Assembly: GCA_903884265.1 (NCBI GenBank)
Contig: CAISEG010000145.1
Coordinates: 1-32,158, forward strand
Source of the DNA: an uncultured Anaerolineales bacterium
GTDB taxonomy: Bacteria; Chloroflexota; Anaerolineae; Anaerolineales; Villigracilaceae
Direction: 5' to 3'
Length of the DNA: 32,158 bases
Numbering within the stretch: position 1 is the first letter of the stretch; every line of letters starts with the position of its first letter. A program made the translations under genes and the position numbers. The notes beneath the pieces were generated by a model. That model searched no databases, was not told the origin of the DNA, and worked only from the letters and a program-made list of their open reading frames with translations. Positions 16,230 to 24,811 of the stretch are shown here, in pieces.

Positions 16230-19014
16230 ACAGGCGCATCCAGGTATATGCAGCCCCATAGCCTGCTGCTGCGCCTAATAAGACTACCCCCATCATCCCC
16301 AACCATCCGTTTTTTTGAAGTAAACCTGCAGCTCCCGGTAATCTCACAGCCAGGTATGTATACGCCACCAACCCGCCTGCGGTAATACACAATGCCGCCC
16401 GCACTGCCCACCGCTTGGCGAAGTACAACTTGCCGGTCCAGTAACCGAGCGAGGCCAGTCCCCCCAGGAGAATCAGCATCCAAAACCAACCCCCTAGGCC
16501 TGGATATCCCTCCGCTAGGGGTGATGAAGGTGTTACTACCGGGGTGGCAACGACTTCCTTGGTCGGAGTAACACTGGCGATGGGAGTAGGGGCAACCACG
16601 GTCACACCGAAGCCCTCACTGGAAACATCTAATTGCAGGGCAACCGATGTCAGCGCAGGGTCGCTCTCTGCTCGGATTTCAAGCAGCCCCGGGCGGTCGA
16701 TACTGAATGAAGCTCCTGCCACTCCTTGATTCGTGGCCGCATAGATCTGCTGAACTACTCCCCCCTCCCCGCTCAATAAAATGCTGAAGCGAACCTCCGT
16801 CCCGTCCGGCACCGTGTGCCCGTTATGGTCAAAAATGATGCTTGTCTGCACCGTAACGGTGTCGCCAACACGGAAAGATGGCGTGGGAGTCGCTTCGGGT
16901 GTCGCTGCTTCCGTCGGGACTGGCACAGGAGTGGGATTGATGGAAAGGCCGATGACTTGATTCGGATCGGGGGATGTAGCCTCGAACAAGTCGTATCCGA
17001 TCCCTGGGACGGAAACAGGCAGGGAACCCATTGGAGCAAGCTCCCGGAAAAGCAGGCGGGCTGCCACTTCTACGAATGGTGCAGATTTGCTGTACAGGCA
17101 GTAGTAGGCAGTTAATTTGGAAATATCCGTCGCATCGAGATAATACGGTGCATTGAATGCAAACACGATAATTCTTTTATCGCGCAGCAAGTCTGGCCGC
17201 TCGGAAAGGAAATCGTGCAGGAGTACGGTCTGGGACTCACCGGGTTCTGCATCCAGCATATTGATGACTACCCAATCCGCCTGGCCCAAAGAGCCTTCCA
17301 GGTCGGGATCTCCCTCCCCGCCCTCAAGAATGGCGCTCAAACTTGTCAGCGGATAGGAGATCAAATGGCTGACCTGCACTTGCCCGCCCGCATGCGGACC
17401 ATAAAGGCGCAGGATCACATTTTGAAGTGCATCCACCGCCAGCATTGATTCCTCTCCGCAAGTGCTGCACTGGCTTCCTTGACGGGTATCGGTTATAAAA
17501 ACGATTCGGTCGCTCAGCACAGGGGGTGACGGGAGGACAGTATTCAGATCCGCGATATCCGGGTTGACCAGGGTGGCAGACTCGCGGGCAACTTTAAACG
17601 TTACCGCTTCAGACGTCCCGATCTTTGCCAGCCCCTCCACCGGCGGGATTACCTGCGCCAGGGTAAAACCATTGTAGGTACGATATTTGGCGGTTAGGAT
17701 GCGCAGAACTGCGTCATCCACACGCTGGGCAAAAGCTGGGTCTTCGCGATATTTTTGATTGAAGAACTCGATCGCGCTGACGACAGTCGTGTAATTATCC
17801 GGCTCGTCACTTGCAATGATATTTCCCATAAAGAGCAGGTCATTTCCAGCCAGAAAAGCATCCCGTACCACCAGGCGCGCCATGAAAGATTGCCCGGTTG
17901 GATCATAGAAACGATGGACGGTCTGGCTGCCGAGGTCGTCGCTGACCATCAATCCTCCCCCAGTACGCCAGGTGGCAAAGGCTGGCAGGGTTAGTATCTG
18001 CGAAAGAGCCTCCGGGTCAAAACTGACTGGGCGCGTCGTGGAGCGGATATTACCCTGGAAACCCTGGTAGCGGATGTGGGAGACCAGCAGGCCGTCAGCC
18101 GTGCTTTCAGGAGTAGAGGCGTTCCCCGTAACAGAAAAATAGGGGGCCAATTCGATTTGTTTCAATTGCTCAAGTGACTTGCGGACGGTGGCTGGTTCTC
18201 CTCCAGCAGGACGGTCTGCGCTGCCGCGGCCCGGGAAGTGGTCGGCAATAACCATCATTCGCCCGTTGCTGCCGGTATGCAAACCCGTAATATAGGCACT
18301 CCCCATCGCCCCCACCCAATACGGATCGCCACCAAAAGCGCTTGCACCCAGTCCGTTCCCCAGCGTGGACCCGGGCGACTCGAGTACATCCAGCGAAGGT
18401 CCAAAATAGAGGTTGATTCCGAGGCTTGATAATTCCTGTCCTGCCACCCAACCCACCTGTTCAGCCAGCGCAGGATCCCAGCTGGCGCCGAGTGCCATCA
18501 GGTCTGGCAAAGGCGTCAGTCCATTCAGGATCTGGTCATTGGGATATCCATCGCCATCTTGTGAAATTCCCACAAAGAGAGGAATGTAATTCGCCGGGGT
18601 GGATGTCGCTGTCGGTGCAACGGTGGGTGTGCCGGTATCTGGGCCGGCGGGAACGCCTTGCGATGCCTGCCATTCCGCCGATTGCAGTTGGTTAATTAAT
18701 TGGTAAGCGCTTGAAACGGTAGCGGGCGCAGCTACAAAATTGTCATTTCCGGCCTGTAAAACCACTCCTCCCACATGATAATTGTTGATCAGGTTATAGA
18801 TCTGGGATTTCTGGTCTGCGCTGGAACCAGTAAAGGTGACTAAAAAGAGTTGTCCCACCCGTTCTTCCGGCGTCATTTTCGCCAACATCTGGGCGGCATT
18901 CCCTGCTGGGTCGTTGCCTTGGAACGATTCGTTCGCGCGCACATTCGCCGTTTGGCTATACGATAACGCCAACGAAACCAATAGCAGAATGGATGGGAAA
19001 CAGCGAAGGTTCAT
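16201..19014 (-). CDS. Exported GH3 family protein (beta-N-acetylhexosaminidase/NagZ-like), multidomain
   Basis: A 937-residue protein with an N-terminal signal peptide (about residues 1-28) and a GH3 barrel (about 40-450). In the barrel KMTPEERVGQLFLVTF, the DHFPGRGSAD loop (His259) and the putative nucleophile in LMVSDDLG (358-360) match NagZ-type enzymes, although the usual KHFPGHG is altered to DHFPGRG. A Thr/Pro-rich insert lies near 125-140. After the barrel come an alpha/beta domain (about 480-690), a Thr/Pro-rich linker, an Ig-like domain, a second Thr/Pro linker and two C-terminal membrane segments, so it is probably a surface-anchored glycosidase. It is the last gene of the AAA-GDPD-GH3 series. 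No good Shine-Dalgarno precedes the ATG. Confidence 0.82.
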   Translation of the reverse strand: MNLRCFPSILLLVSLALSYSQTANVRANESFQGNDPAGNAAQMLAKMTPEERVGQLFLVTFTGSSADQKSQIYNLINNYHVGGVVLQAGNDNFVAAPATVSSAYQLINQLQSAEWQASQGVPAGPDTGTPTVAPTATSTPANYIPLFVGISQDGDGYPNDQILNGLTPLPDLMALGASWDPALAEQVGWVAGQELSSLGINLYFGPSLDVLESPGSTLGNGLGASAFGGDPYWVGAMGSAYITGLHTGSNGRMMVIADHFPGRGSADRPAGGEPATVRKSLEQLKQIELAPYFSVTGNASTPESTADGLLVSHIRYQGFQGNIRSTTRPVSFDPEALSQILTLPAFATWRTGGGLMVSDDLGSQTVHRFYDPTGQSFMARLVVRDAFLAGNDLLFMGNIIASDEPDNYTTVVSAIEFFNQKYREDPAFAQRVDDAVLRILTAKYRTYNGFTLAQVIPPVEGLAKIGTSEAVTFKVARESATLVNPDIADLNTVLPSPPVLSDRIVFITDTRQGSQCSTCGEESMLAVDALQNVILRLYGPHAGGQVQVSHLISYPLTSLSAILEGGEGDPDLEGSLGQADWVVINMLDAEPGESQTVLLHDFLSERPDLLRDKRIIVFAFNAPYYLDATDISKLTAYYCLYSKSAPFVEVAARLLFRELAPMGSLPVSVPGIGYDLFEATSPDPNQVIGLSINPTPVPVPTEAATPEATPTPSFRVGDTVTVQTSIIFDHNGHTVPDGTEVRFSILLSGEGGVVQQIYAATNQGVAGASFSIDRPGLLEIRAESDPALTSVALQLDVSSEGFGVTVVAPTPIASVTPTKEVVATPVVTPSSPLAEGYPGLGGWFWMLILLGGLASLGYWTGKLYFAKRWAVRAALCITAGGLVAYTYLAVRLPGAAGLLQKNGWLGMMGVVLLGAAAGYGAAYTWMRLSMESTKQPN

Positions 19015-19086
19015 TTTTTACCGCTGACCGGGGTAATGAAGGATGCTAATTGCGGCTCACTCTTTATGGGAACCGCTCCAGCTGGA

Positions 19087-19839
19087 TTATTTATCTCTCC
19101 CGAGCAGGTGGAGCGCCAATGCCAGGTCAGCGGTAATGATACCGTCCACACCCAGGCCGATCACGCCCCTGATATCCGCTTCGGTAACAACCGTCCAAAC
19201 GTTAACTTTTTTCCCGGCGGCATGAACACGCTCAACCAGGCCGGCGTCCAGGTCTTTGAAGTGTGGATGCAGGGCAGCGTAACCAGCGCCACGCCATGAA
19301 AACGAGCGGCCCCAGAACCCTATCCAACCGGGTATGGTAAGCAAACCGCAGGGCACCTCCGGTAGAAGCCGGTGCGCCCGCCGCAGGTTGCCTGCAAAGA
19401 AAGACGAGAAGAGGATGCACTCCTGCATGGCGTGTTTCCTGACTAACTCCACCACCTTCATTACCAGCCCGTCATTCAGAGTGGAATAGTTGGTCAGTTC
19501 CACATTCATATAGAGACGTTTACCAAGCGTCTCGAAGACCTCATCCAGGGTGGGAATCTTTTCGCCGGGGAATTGCCCGGGAAATTGAACACCCGCATCC
19601 AGCTCGCGCAGCGCCGCTAGGGGCAGCTTTGCCGCTTTCCCGGTCCCATTCGTTGTCCGGTCCACGGTCGGGTCATGCAGAATGATCACCTCGCCGTCCG
19701 CGGATAATTTCACGTCGAATTCAACGCCATCGGTACCTTTTTCAGCCGCCTGCCGGAATGCTGCCAGCGTATTCTCAGGAGCATGAGCTTTGTCGCCGCG
19801 ATGGGCAATCACGATCGGGGAAGGTAAATTATTCCACAT
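19087..19839 (-). CDS. Glycerophosphodiester phosphodiesterase
   Basis: A 250-residue TIM-barrel GDPD without a signal peptide, hence cytosolic (UgpQ-like). It hydrolyses glycerophosphodiesters to glycerol 3-phosphate and an alcohol. The metal and catalytic residues are visible in AHRGDKAHAPENT (His13, Arg14, Glu22), GVEFDVKLSADGE and ILHDPTVDRTTNG; further conserved parts are NVELTN and VWTV near the C-terminus. The ATG at 19839 is preferred: it starts 1 base after the stop of the AAA ATPase gene, which implies translational coupling. An in-frame TTG at 19854 would lie inside the previous gene. Confidence 0.92.
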   Translation of the reverse strand: MWNNLPSPIVIAHRGDKAHAPENTLAAFRQAAEKGTDGVEFDVKLSADGEVIILHDPTVDRTTNGTGKAAKLPLAALRELDAGVQFPGQFPGEKIPTLDEVFETLGKRLYMNVELTNYSTLNDGLVMKVVELVRKHAMQECILFSSFFAGNLRRAHRLLPEVPCGLLTIPGWIGFWGRSFSWRGAGYAALHPHFKDLDAGLVERVHAAGKKVNVWTVVTEADIRGVIGLGVDGIITADLALALHLLGRDK

Positions 19840-19840
19840 T

Positions 19841-21166
19841 TTAGATATCCACAAAGTAGGCTTGAGAGGCGCGGTCGATCATTTCATTTGTCATTGTCGG
19901 GTCGGTCGAAAGAAAGCGTGCGATATCGAGGATCTGGTCGCATAGATCCCGCGGGTGGGAAGCGCGTAATTTTCGATTGCGCTTGATGTAGTACTCCTGC
20001 AGCAGATAGGCCAACCCCTCATCGTTGTAAGGAATACCCTTTTGCTGGGATACGCGCTTGAATATTTCTCGGTATTCCTCAAAAGACGGGTCGGATATTT
20101 CAACCTTATGGCGCAGACGGCGCAGGAAAGCCTCATCCACCAGGTCGCGTGGCGGTAGGTTGGTGGAAAATACCACCAGCACATCAAATGGGATTTCAAT
20201 TTTACGCCCGGTGTGCAGGGTCAGGTAATCGACACGGTTTTCCAGCGGCACGATCCAACGATTGAGTAGATCGCGCGGTCTCACCTGCTGCCTGCCAAAA
20301 TCGTCGATCAATAGGATGCCCCCGTTGGCCTTGACTTGGAACGGGGCTTCGTAGTATTTGTGCGTGTCGTCAAAGACGAGGTCGAGTCCTGCCAGGGTTA
20401 GTTCGCCGCCCACCATAATAAAAGGACGCCGGATTTTAATCCAGCGCGGGTCACGCCGTCCGTTTGAACGCAGGCTGCCGGTCCCCGGTTGCGAATCCGA
20501 ATCGGGCGCCCGTTGGTGGTTGACCGAGTCGTATAATTTGACGATCTGCCCATCCAGGTAAAGCGCATACGGGATGTACATCGTCTGGCTGAGCACGAGA
20601 TTGCCAAACGCTTTTGCTACGCTGGTCTTGCCGTTACCGGGAGGCCCATAAAGGAATATCGACGTGCCCGAGTTCAGAGCTGGGCCAAGACGTTGGAGAA
20701 TTTTCTCAGAAAGGACTAATTGGGAGAGAAGCTGGCGCATCGTCCGGCCGGTGATCGCCACCCGGCCTCGACTCTGGCGGCGGATGGATTCATTATAAAC
20801 TTCGATCGGCACAGGTGCCGGGCCTGCATATTGGCTGCGCTCGAGAGCCTCACGCGCGCGGACAATCCCTGCGCCTGTGATGGCATATTGATACGAACCT
20901 TCGCCCACGCCCATCTGGGAGGATTTCACCTCGATGAGCTTCTCGTGTTTGAGCGACTCAAGGATCTGGTCAACGATCCCTGCAAAAGGCAGGGCGATTT
21001 CCTCGGCAGTCATAAAGCCGGTCAAATAGCCCTGGAAATAAAATATTTTTAATGCCAGGTCCTGCAGCCAGAGTAACGACAGGCCAGTATCTTCCAACTT
21101 GTTTAGTGGCGGAGGGACAAATGATCCCCCTTGATTAGCGGATTTACCTCTTGGTACAGCAGTCAT
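19841..21166 (-). CDS. AAA ATPase with N-terminal winged-helix-like region
   Basis: A 441-residue protein. An N-terminal region of about 110 residues looks like a winged helix (LALKIFYFQGYLTGFMTAEE, then QYAITGAGIVRAREALE). It is followed by an AAA module with Walker A GPPGNGKT (174-181), Walker B ILLIDD (284-289) and a sensor region in VVFSTNLPP. About 40 residues between the Walker motifs form a low-complexity insert (PDSDSQPGTG and after). It is probably a moderate-range ATPase acting as a remodelling factor; the target is unknown. GGAGG lies 5 bases before the ATG, and a TATAAT at 21201-21196 (minus) gives a leader of about 23 bases. It leads the AAA-GDPD-GH3 series. Confidence 0.83.
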   Translation of the reverse strand: MTAVPRGKSANQGGSFVPPPLNKLEDTGLSLLWLQDLALKIFYFQGYLTGFMTAEEIALPFAGIVDQILESLKHEKLIEVKSSQMGVGEGSYQYAITGAGIVRAREALERSQYAGPAPVPIEVYNESIRRQSRGRVAITGRTMRQLLSQLVLSEKILQRLGPALNSGTSIFLYGPPGNGKTSVAKAFGNLVLSQTMYIPYALYLDGQIVKLYDSVNHQRAPDSDSQPGTGSLRSNGRRDPRWIKIRRPFIMVGGELTLAGLDLVFDDTHKYYEAPFQVKANGGILLIDDFGRQQVRPRDLLNRWIVPLENRVDYLTLHTGRKIEIPFDVLVVFSTNLPPRDLVDEAFLRRLRHKVEISDPSFEEYREIFKRVSQQKGIPYNDEGLAYLLQEYYIKRNRKLRASHPRDLCDQILDIARFLSTDPTMTNEMIDRASQAYFVDI

Positions 21167-21195
21167 AACGGCCTCCGGATTGAATGTACAGGTGA

Positions 21196-21243
21196 ATTAT
21201 AGCACGCCGGTTTTCTTCTCGGGCAGCTAATCTCATTTATAAT
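21196..21243. promoter_or_regulatory. Divergent promoters of AAA ATPase and GT2 genes
   Basis: Two TATAAT boxes lie within 83 intergenic bases: minus strand 21201-21196 for the AAA gene, and plus strand 21238-21243 for the GT2 gene. The plus-strand box ends 6 bases before the GT2 ATG at 21250, so that mRNA is probably leaderless, whereas the minus-strand mRNA has a short leader with GGAGG. Confidence 0.65.
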
Positions 21244-21249
21244 CAACCT

Positions 21250-21933
21250 ATGAGCCTTTCCGTGATCATTCCGGTTTATAACGAAATTGCCACCATCAAG
21301 ATAGTCTTGGAACGCGTCCTGGCAACCGGGCTTGCCACCGAGATCCTTCTCGTGGATGATGGCTCTACCGACGGCACGCGTGACCTGCTCATAGGGCTGG
21401 ATGGTCACCAGGGCATTCGCGTGATCCTCCATCCGAAAAACCGGGGCAAAGGCGCCGCGGTGCGTACAGGCATCTCTGCCGCCACCGGCAACGTCGTCCT
21501 GATCCAGGATGCCGACCTGGAGTACGATCCGTGCGATTTTCCTGCCCTGCTCAAACCCATTCAAGAGGGCAAAGCGGATGTCGTCTATGGGTCGCGCTTC
21601 ATGGGTGGGCCTCACAGGGTAACAATGTTCTGGCACCTGCTTGCTAACCAGTTGCTCACCCTGACGACCAATCTTCTCTATAACTCCATCTTGAGCGACA
21701 TGGAAACTGGTTACAAGGCCTTCCGCCGGGAAGTTCTCGAAAATATCAAGCTGCGCGCAAACCGCTTCGATTTCGAACCGGAATTTACTGCAAAAATCTT
21801 AAAGCAGAAAGCGCGCATCTTTGAAGTACCCATTTCTTTCAACCCGAGGGATTATGCCGACGGTAAGAAGATTAAGTTCCTGGACGCCTTTGCGGCTCTT
21901 TGGGCTTTGATCAAATACAGATTCATGGATTGA
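21250..21933 (+). CDS. Glycosyltransferase family 2 (polyprenyl-phosphate sugar transferase type)
   Basis: A 227-residue GT-A fold enzyme of the dolichol-phosphate mannose synthase-like group. The nucleotide-sugar site is in SVIIPVYNE and LLVDDGSTDGT, and the metal-binding DAD (87-89) is in LIQDADLEYDP. YGSRFMGG, SDMETGYKAFRRE and FDFEPEFTAKI are typical of the subgroup. There is no C-terminal membrane domain, so it is the short form. It probably transfers a sugar to a lipid carrier for glycan or lipid synthesis. The start is set by an abutting TATAAT (leaderless). Confidence 0.88.
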   Translation: MSLSVIIPVYNEIATIKIVLERVLATGLATEILLVDDGSTDGTRDLLIGLDGHQGIRVILHPKNRGKGAAVRTGISAATGNVVLIQDADLEYDPCDFPALLKPIQEGKADVVYGSRFMGGPHRVTMFWHLLANQLLTLTTNLLYNSILSDMETGYKAFRREVLENIKLRANRFDFEPEFTAKILKQKARIFEVPISFNPRDYADGKKIKFLDAFAALWALIKYRFMD

Positions 21934-22288
21934 TAACCAACCACCCGGCACTTTGTAAAATGGTCACAGAACCTTGTTCCGCCCGCATGCTCATCTCGGA
22001 CGCGAGTGCTGGGGAGGGTCGGTAAAACCCGTAAAAACACATCTATTCGTTAATAAAGAATAACACGAGAGCGAAAGCTTGGTCTACAGCGCGGTCGAGG
22101 CTACCCTGCTCTTAATTACGATCAATGAACGAATGACTGACTCCTGGCTGTGTGAAGCGAATTGCGTAGTGGTCGCTTACTAGTTGCTTGGCAAGCAGAA
22201 CGACCTATTTGAACCTGATCCCACCGGCACTTTTACTATACCCCGATTTTTCAGTCTTTCGAAAAATCCAAACCTTAACCGTGTAGAG
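21934..22288. other. Gene-free region after the GT2 gene
   Basis: No convincing reading frame. A short direct repeat (CCGGCACTTT at about 21945 and 22224) and small hairpins are present (TGCTT/AAGCA near 22187; GATTTTT at 22245-22251 with AAAAATC at 22262-22268). No tRNA, tmRNA, RNase P or SRP RNA consensus was recognised. The AT-rich inverted repeat lies 20 bases before the -10 box at 22289 and could be an operator; this is speculative. Confidence 0.35.
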
Positions 22289-22294
22289 TATAAT
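22289..22294 (+). promoter_or_regulatory. -10 box upstream of DHH/mevalonate-kinase-like pair
   Basis: A perfect TATAAT, in an AT-rich setting, predicts transcription from about 22301. The first gene downstream starts at 22584 or 22605, so the leader would be about 280 bases. No -35 match is seen at the right distance. Confidence 0.5.
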
Positions 22295-22300
22295 TAATTT

Positions 22301-22407
22301 CGATATAAATCCCGCAGCCTTGTTTTCCTCGAGCAGTTATGGGCCTTTATCATTCACAAAGTTATTTTTTGTCGGGTCGAAGGATTTGCTATTGGAAAAC
22401 TGCGGGA
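22301..22407 (+). ncRNA. Candidate structured RNA or 5' leader element
   Basis: Just after the -10 box the sequence can form a long imperfect hairpin. Stem 1 pairs 22310-22316 with 22401-22407 (7 bp). Stem 2 pairs 22322-22328 with 22394-22400 (7 bp), stacked on stem 1 with a 5-base bulge. Inner helices pair 22332-22335 with 22387-22390, 22344-22347 with 22380-22383, and 22356-22360 with 22368-22372. A second hairpin follows (22467-22471 with 22512-22516, enclosing 22478-22483 with 22495-22500). It could be a small RNA or a cis-regulatory leader of the downstream genes. I recognise no known family. Confidence 0.4.
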
Positions 22408-22604
22408 CAGTTCGAAAACATACACACTCTGCGTTCGATGAAATTGGTCTTGCTTATCGGGTGAAGAGCGCCAAGGAACCTGTGAATTTCGCAAACAGGT
22501 CGCCATCCAAAGCGCTATTCAATTGAAATTTGAGATTCGGGCCTGCCTGCTGTTTAACACGGCCGAATTGAAGGAGAATAATTCTGAATACCTTAATTGA
22601 CGCC

Positions 22605-23798
22605 ATGGAACGTGCCATTCAGGAAATTATGCAATGGCCCGGAAAGACCATCCAGGTCTTTCACCATAACGATTCGGATGGGCTTACTTCAGGCGCCATC
22701 CTCGAGCGCGCCTTGGAAAGGCAAGGATACAAAGTCCAGCGCTACTGTTTGGAAAAACCATATCCCGCAGTTCTCAAAAAAGTTTACGAACAAGAGGGAA
22801 GGATCCTTATCTTTGCCGATTTTGCGGGCAGGATCGCACCGCTGCTTTCCGAATTGAACAAGGGCAGAAATCTGACCCTGATCCTGGACCACCATGTCGC
22901 TGAAGCCTCGACCGATCCGAGAGTTCTCAACCTTGACCCGGATCTATTTGGATTGAAAGGGGATCGGGATATTTCCGCTTCGACGACCTGCTATCTTTTT
23001 GCTCGGGCACTGGATCCGGTCAATCGTGACATGGCGCATATCGCTGCCGTGGGAGCGGTGGGAGACGGTTTTTTTGTGGATGGCGCGCTGGTGAGCCAAA
23101 ACCGGGACGCGGCAATGGAAGCTGTCCAACAAGGGATGATCGAGATCAGGAAACATGCAACCGGTGAACAGTACCTGTTGACAACTTCGAAAGGGCCGAT
23201 CAACTGCATTGAATTCGGTGACTATCTTGATGTATTGGGGGGAGTTGGTTATTACCAAAAAGGACCAGACATGGGGGTCAGGGTTTGCCTTGAAGGGATC
23301 TCACCGGAGTCGGACCGGATGGTCGAAGAATTAAAAGCCATCCGAACGAAGATATTTAACGATGAGATCGCGAGGCTCCAACCAGGTGCTATGAAACAAG
23401 CGCCCCATATCCAATGGTTCCATGTTGAAAAACGCTTATTCCCGATGGGAGTAAAAATGATCGGGGCATTCTGTGATGCTATTAAAGACACCAACCTTAT
23501 TGATCCCCGGAAATACCTTGCAGGATTTCAGGTCATTCCCGACGAGATCCCGGGTTTCGACGCTATTAAGTTTAACCAGGTGAAGATCTCCATGCGGGCG
23601 TCTCCTTATATGGAAGGGGAGATCCGGGCAGGCAGAGCAATGGGACTCAATATATTGCTCCCCGAAGCGACGAATAGACTTGGAGGATTTTCTGATGCCT
23701 GCCATAGTCTGACGGCTGCCACCACGGTAGCCATTGGTAAGGAAGAAAAACTGATCGAGGAAATGGAACAAATTTTAAAAGGAGAATCGTATGGCTAA
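22605..23798 (+). CDS. DHH family phosphoesterase
   Basis: A 397-residue protein of the DHH superfamily (RecJ, oligoribonuclease and cyclic-dinucleotide phosphodiesterases). Metal-binding motifs are HHNDSDGLTSG (20-30), IFADFAG, and LDHHVAE with D95-H96-H97. A C-terminal region with GGFSDACHSLTAATTVAIG resembles the DHHA1-type substrate domain. The substrate is unknown. The ATG at 22605 lacks a ribosome binding site. An in-frame CTG at 22584 lies 7 bases after AAGGAG and would add LNTLIDA, so the true start may be there. The 3' end overlaps the next gene by 8 bases. The pair has a lower GC content and more AGG/GGG codons than its neighbours, by eye. Confidence 0.8.
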   Translation: MERAIQEIMQWPGKTIQVFHHNDSDGLTSGAILERALERQGYKVQRYCLEKPYPAVLKKVYEQEGRILIFADFAGRIAPLLSELNKGRNLTLILDHHVAEASTDPRVLNLDPDLFGLKGDRDISASTTCYLFARALDPVNRDMAHIAAVGAVGDGFFVDGALVSQNRDAAMEAVQQGMIEIRKHATGEQYLLTTSKGPINCIEFGDYLDVLGGVGYYQKGPDMGVRVCLEGISPESDRMVEELKAIRTKIFNDEIARLQPGAMKQAPHIQWFHVEKRLFPMGVKMIGAFCDAIKDTNLIDPRKYLAGFQVIPDEIPGFDAIKFNQVKISMRASPYMEGEIRAGRAMGLNILLPEATNRLGGFSDACHSLTAATTVAIGKEEKLIEEMEQILKGESYG

Positions 23799-24726
23799 AG
23801 GAACTGGTTTTGGAAAAACGATCTTGATCGGCGATCAATTTGTTCTGGATGAAGTTCCCGCGATTGTTTCGTCAATCCCCTTTGAAACGGTGACAACGGT
23901 GGAAAGGGTTGACGGTGATGGCTGGATCTTGGAAGACAACCGCATTGAGGTTCCGGGATATAAGGAAAAGAAAAAGGAACAGCAGGCGCGCTCGATAGAT
24001 AGGGTTCTCGAGGTCATGCACATTGACGTCAAAAAGAACCCGATCAAGATTACTGTTGGGGGGACATTACTGGCTGGCAGTGGGGTGGGCGCCAGTGCTG
24101 CCAGTTGCGTTTCGCTTGCACGCGCATTGAACGAAGAGTTCAAGTTGGGTTGTCCGATCGAGGAGATTAACCGGGTGGCCTGGCAGGGCGAGTTTCCTTA
24201 CCATGGGGTTGCGAGTGGGGTTGATAATACCGCCTCAACCTATGGCGGGCTCATTCTCTTCTATTTAAAGGATGGAAAACAACATTTTGAAAGGATCAAG
24301 ACCCCGAAATCATTTGAAATAGTATTGGCCAACAGCGGCGTCACAGTGAATACCGCCGCCCTCGATGAGTTTATTGATCTGCAAAAGAAAGAAGATCCTG
24401 CCCTTTTTGCATCTCGTCTCAAGGCCATCACTGCCCAGGTTTTTGACATGAAAAAGGCCCTTGAAGCTGGTGATCTGGAGAAGGTTGGAAAGATTATGTC
24501 GGATAATCACAAGATCCTGGTCGATATGGTCATGTCTCACGAAACTCTGGACTACTTGTGCAAACTGGCCATCGAAAAGGGAGCTTTGGGGGCCAAGGTC
24601 ACCGGAGGAGGCAGAGGCGGCTATATGGTTTCTTTGACTCCCGGGAAGCAGCTCCAGGATACGGTCGCTTCAGCTTTCGAAAAGGAAGGCTATAAGCTCA
24701 TTCGGGCAACCATCGGTGGAAGTTGA
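23791..24726 (+). CDS. GHMP kinase, mevalonate kinase-like
   Basis: A 311-residue GHMP-fold kinase most like mevalonate kinase, which makes 5-phosphomevalonate for isoprenoid synthesis. Motif 1 reads GKTILIGDQFVLDEVPAI (8-25) where the family has GKVILFGEHxVVxGxPAI, so the usual Glu-His is Asp-Gln. The ATP loop is LLAGSGVGASAASCVSLA. The catalytic Asp is in HGVASGVDNTASTYGG, with the metal-binding Glu in WQGEFPYHG. Motif 3 is AKVTGGGRGGYM. The start overlaps the DHH stop (ATGGCTAA), with AAGGAG upstream: translational coupling. No other mevalonate pathway gene is in the window. Another GHMP substrate is possible. Confidence 0.75.
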   Translation: MAKGTGFGKTILIGDQFVLDEVPAIVSSIPFETVTTVERVDGDGWILEDNRIEVPGYKEKKKEQQARSIDRVLEVMHIDVKKNPIKITVGGTLLAGSGVGASAASCVSLARALNEEFKLGCPIEEINRVAWQGEFPYHGVASGVDNTASTYGGLILFYLKDGKQHFERIKTPKSFEIVLANSGVTVNTAALDEFIDLQKKEDPALFASRLKAITAQVFDMKKALEAGDLEKVGKIMSDNHKILVDMVMSHETLDYLCKLAIEKGALGAKVTGGGRGGYMVSLTPGKQLQDTVASAFEKEGYKLIRATIGGS

Positions 24727-24811
24727 TTGCATCGATGGCTTACCTGACCTCCATTCAAGCCAGCTACAGCACCAGCCAGGCGAGTAACAATATCAGCGGG
24801 CAGGAGCTGTA

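Noticed and set aside
22320-22526. A 68-codon plus-strand frame in the gene-free region
   Set aside because: It has no ribosome binding site, no recognisable sequence, and coincides with the predicted RNA fold; it is better explained as non-coding.
21934-22604. Known housekeeping RNA (tmRNA, RNase P RNA, SRP RNA, 6S RNA)
   Set aside because: I looked for the SRP tip (GTCCGGAAGGAAGCAGC type), the RNase P core, tmRNA ends and a 6S-type closing fold with central bubble, and found none convincing.
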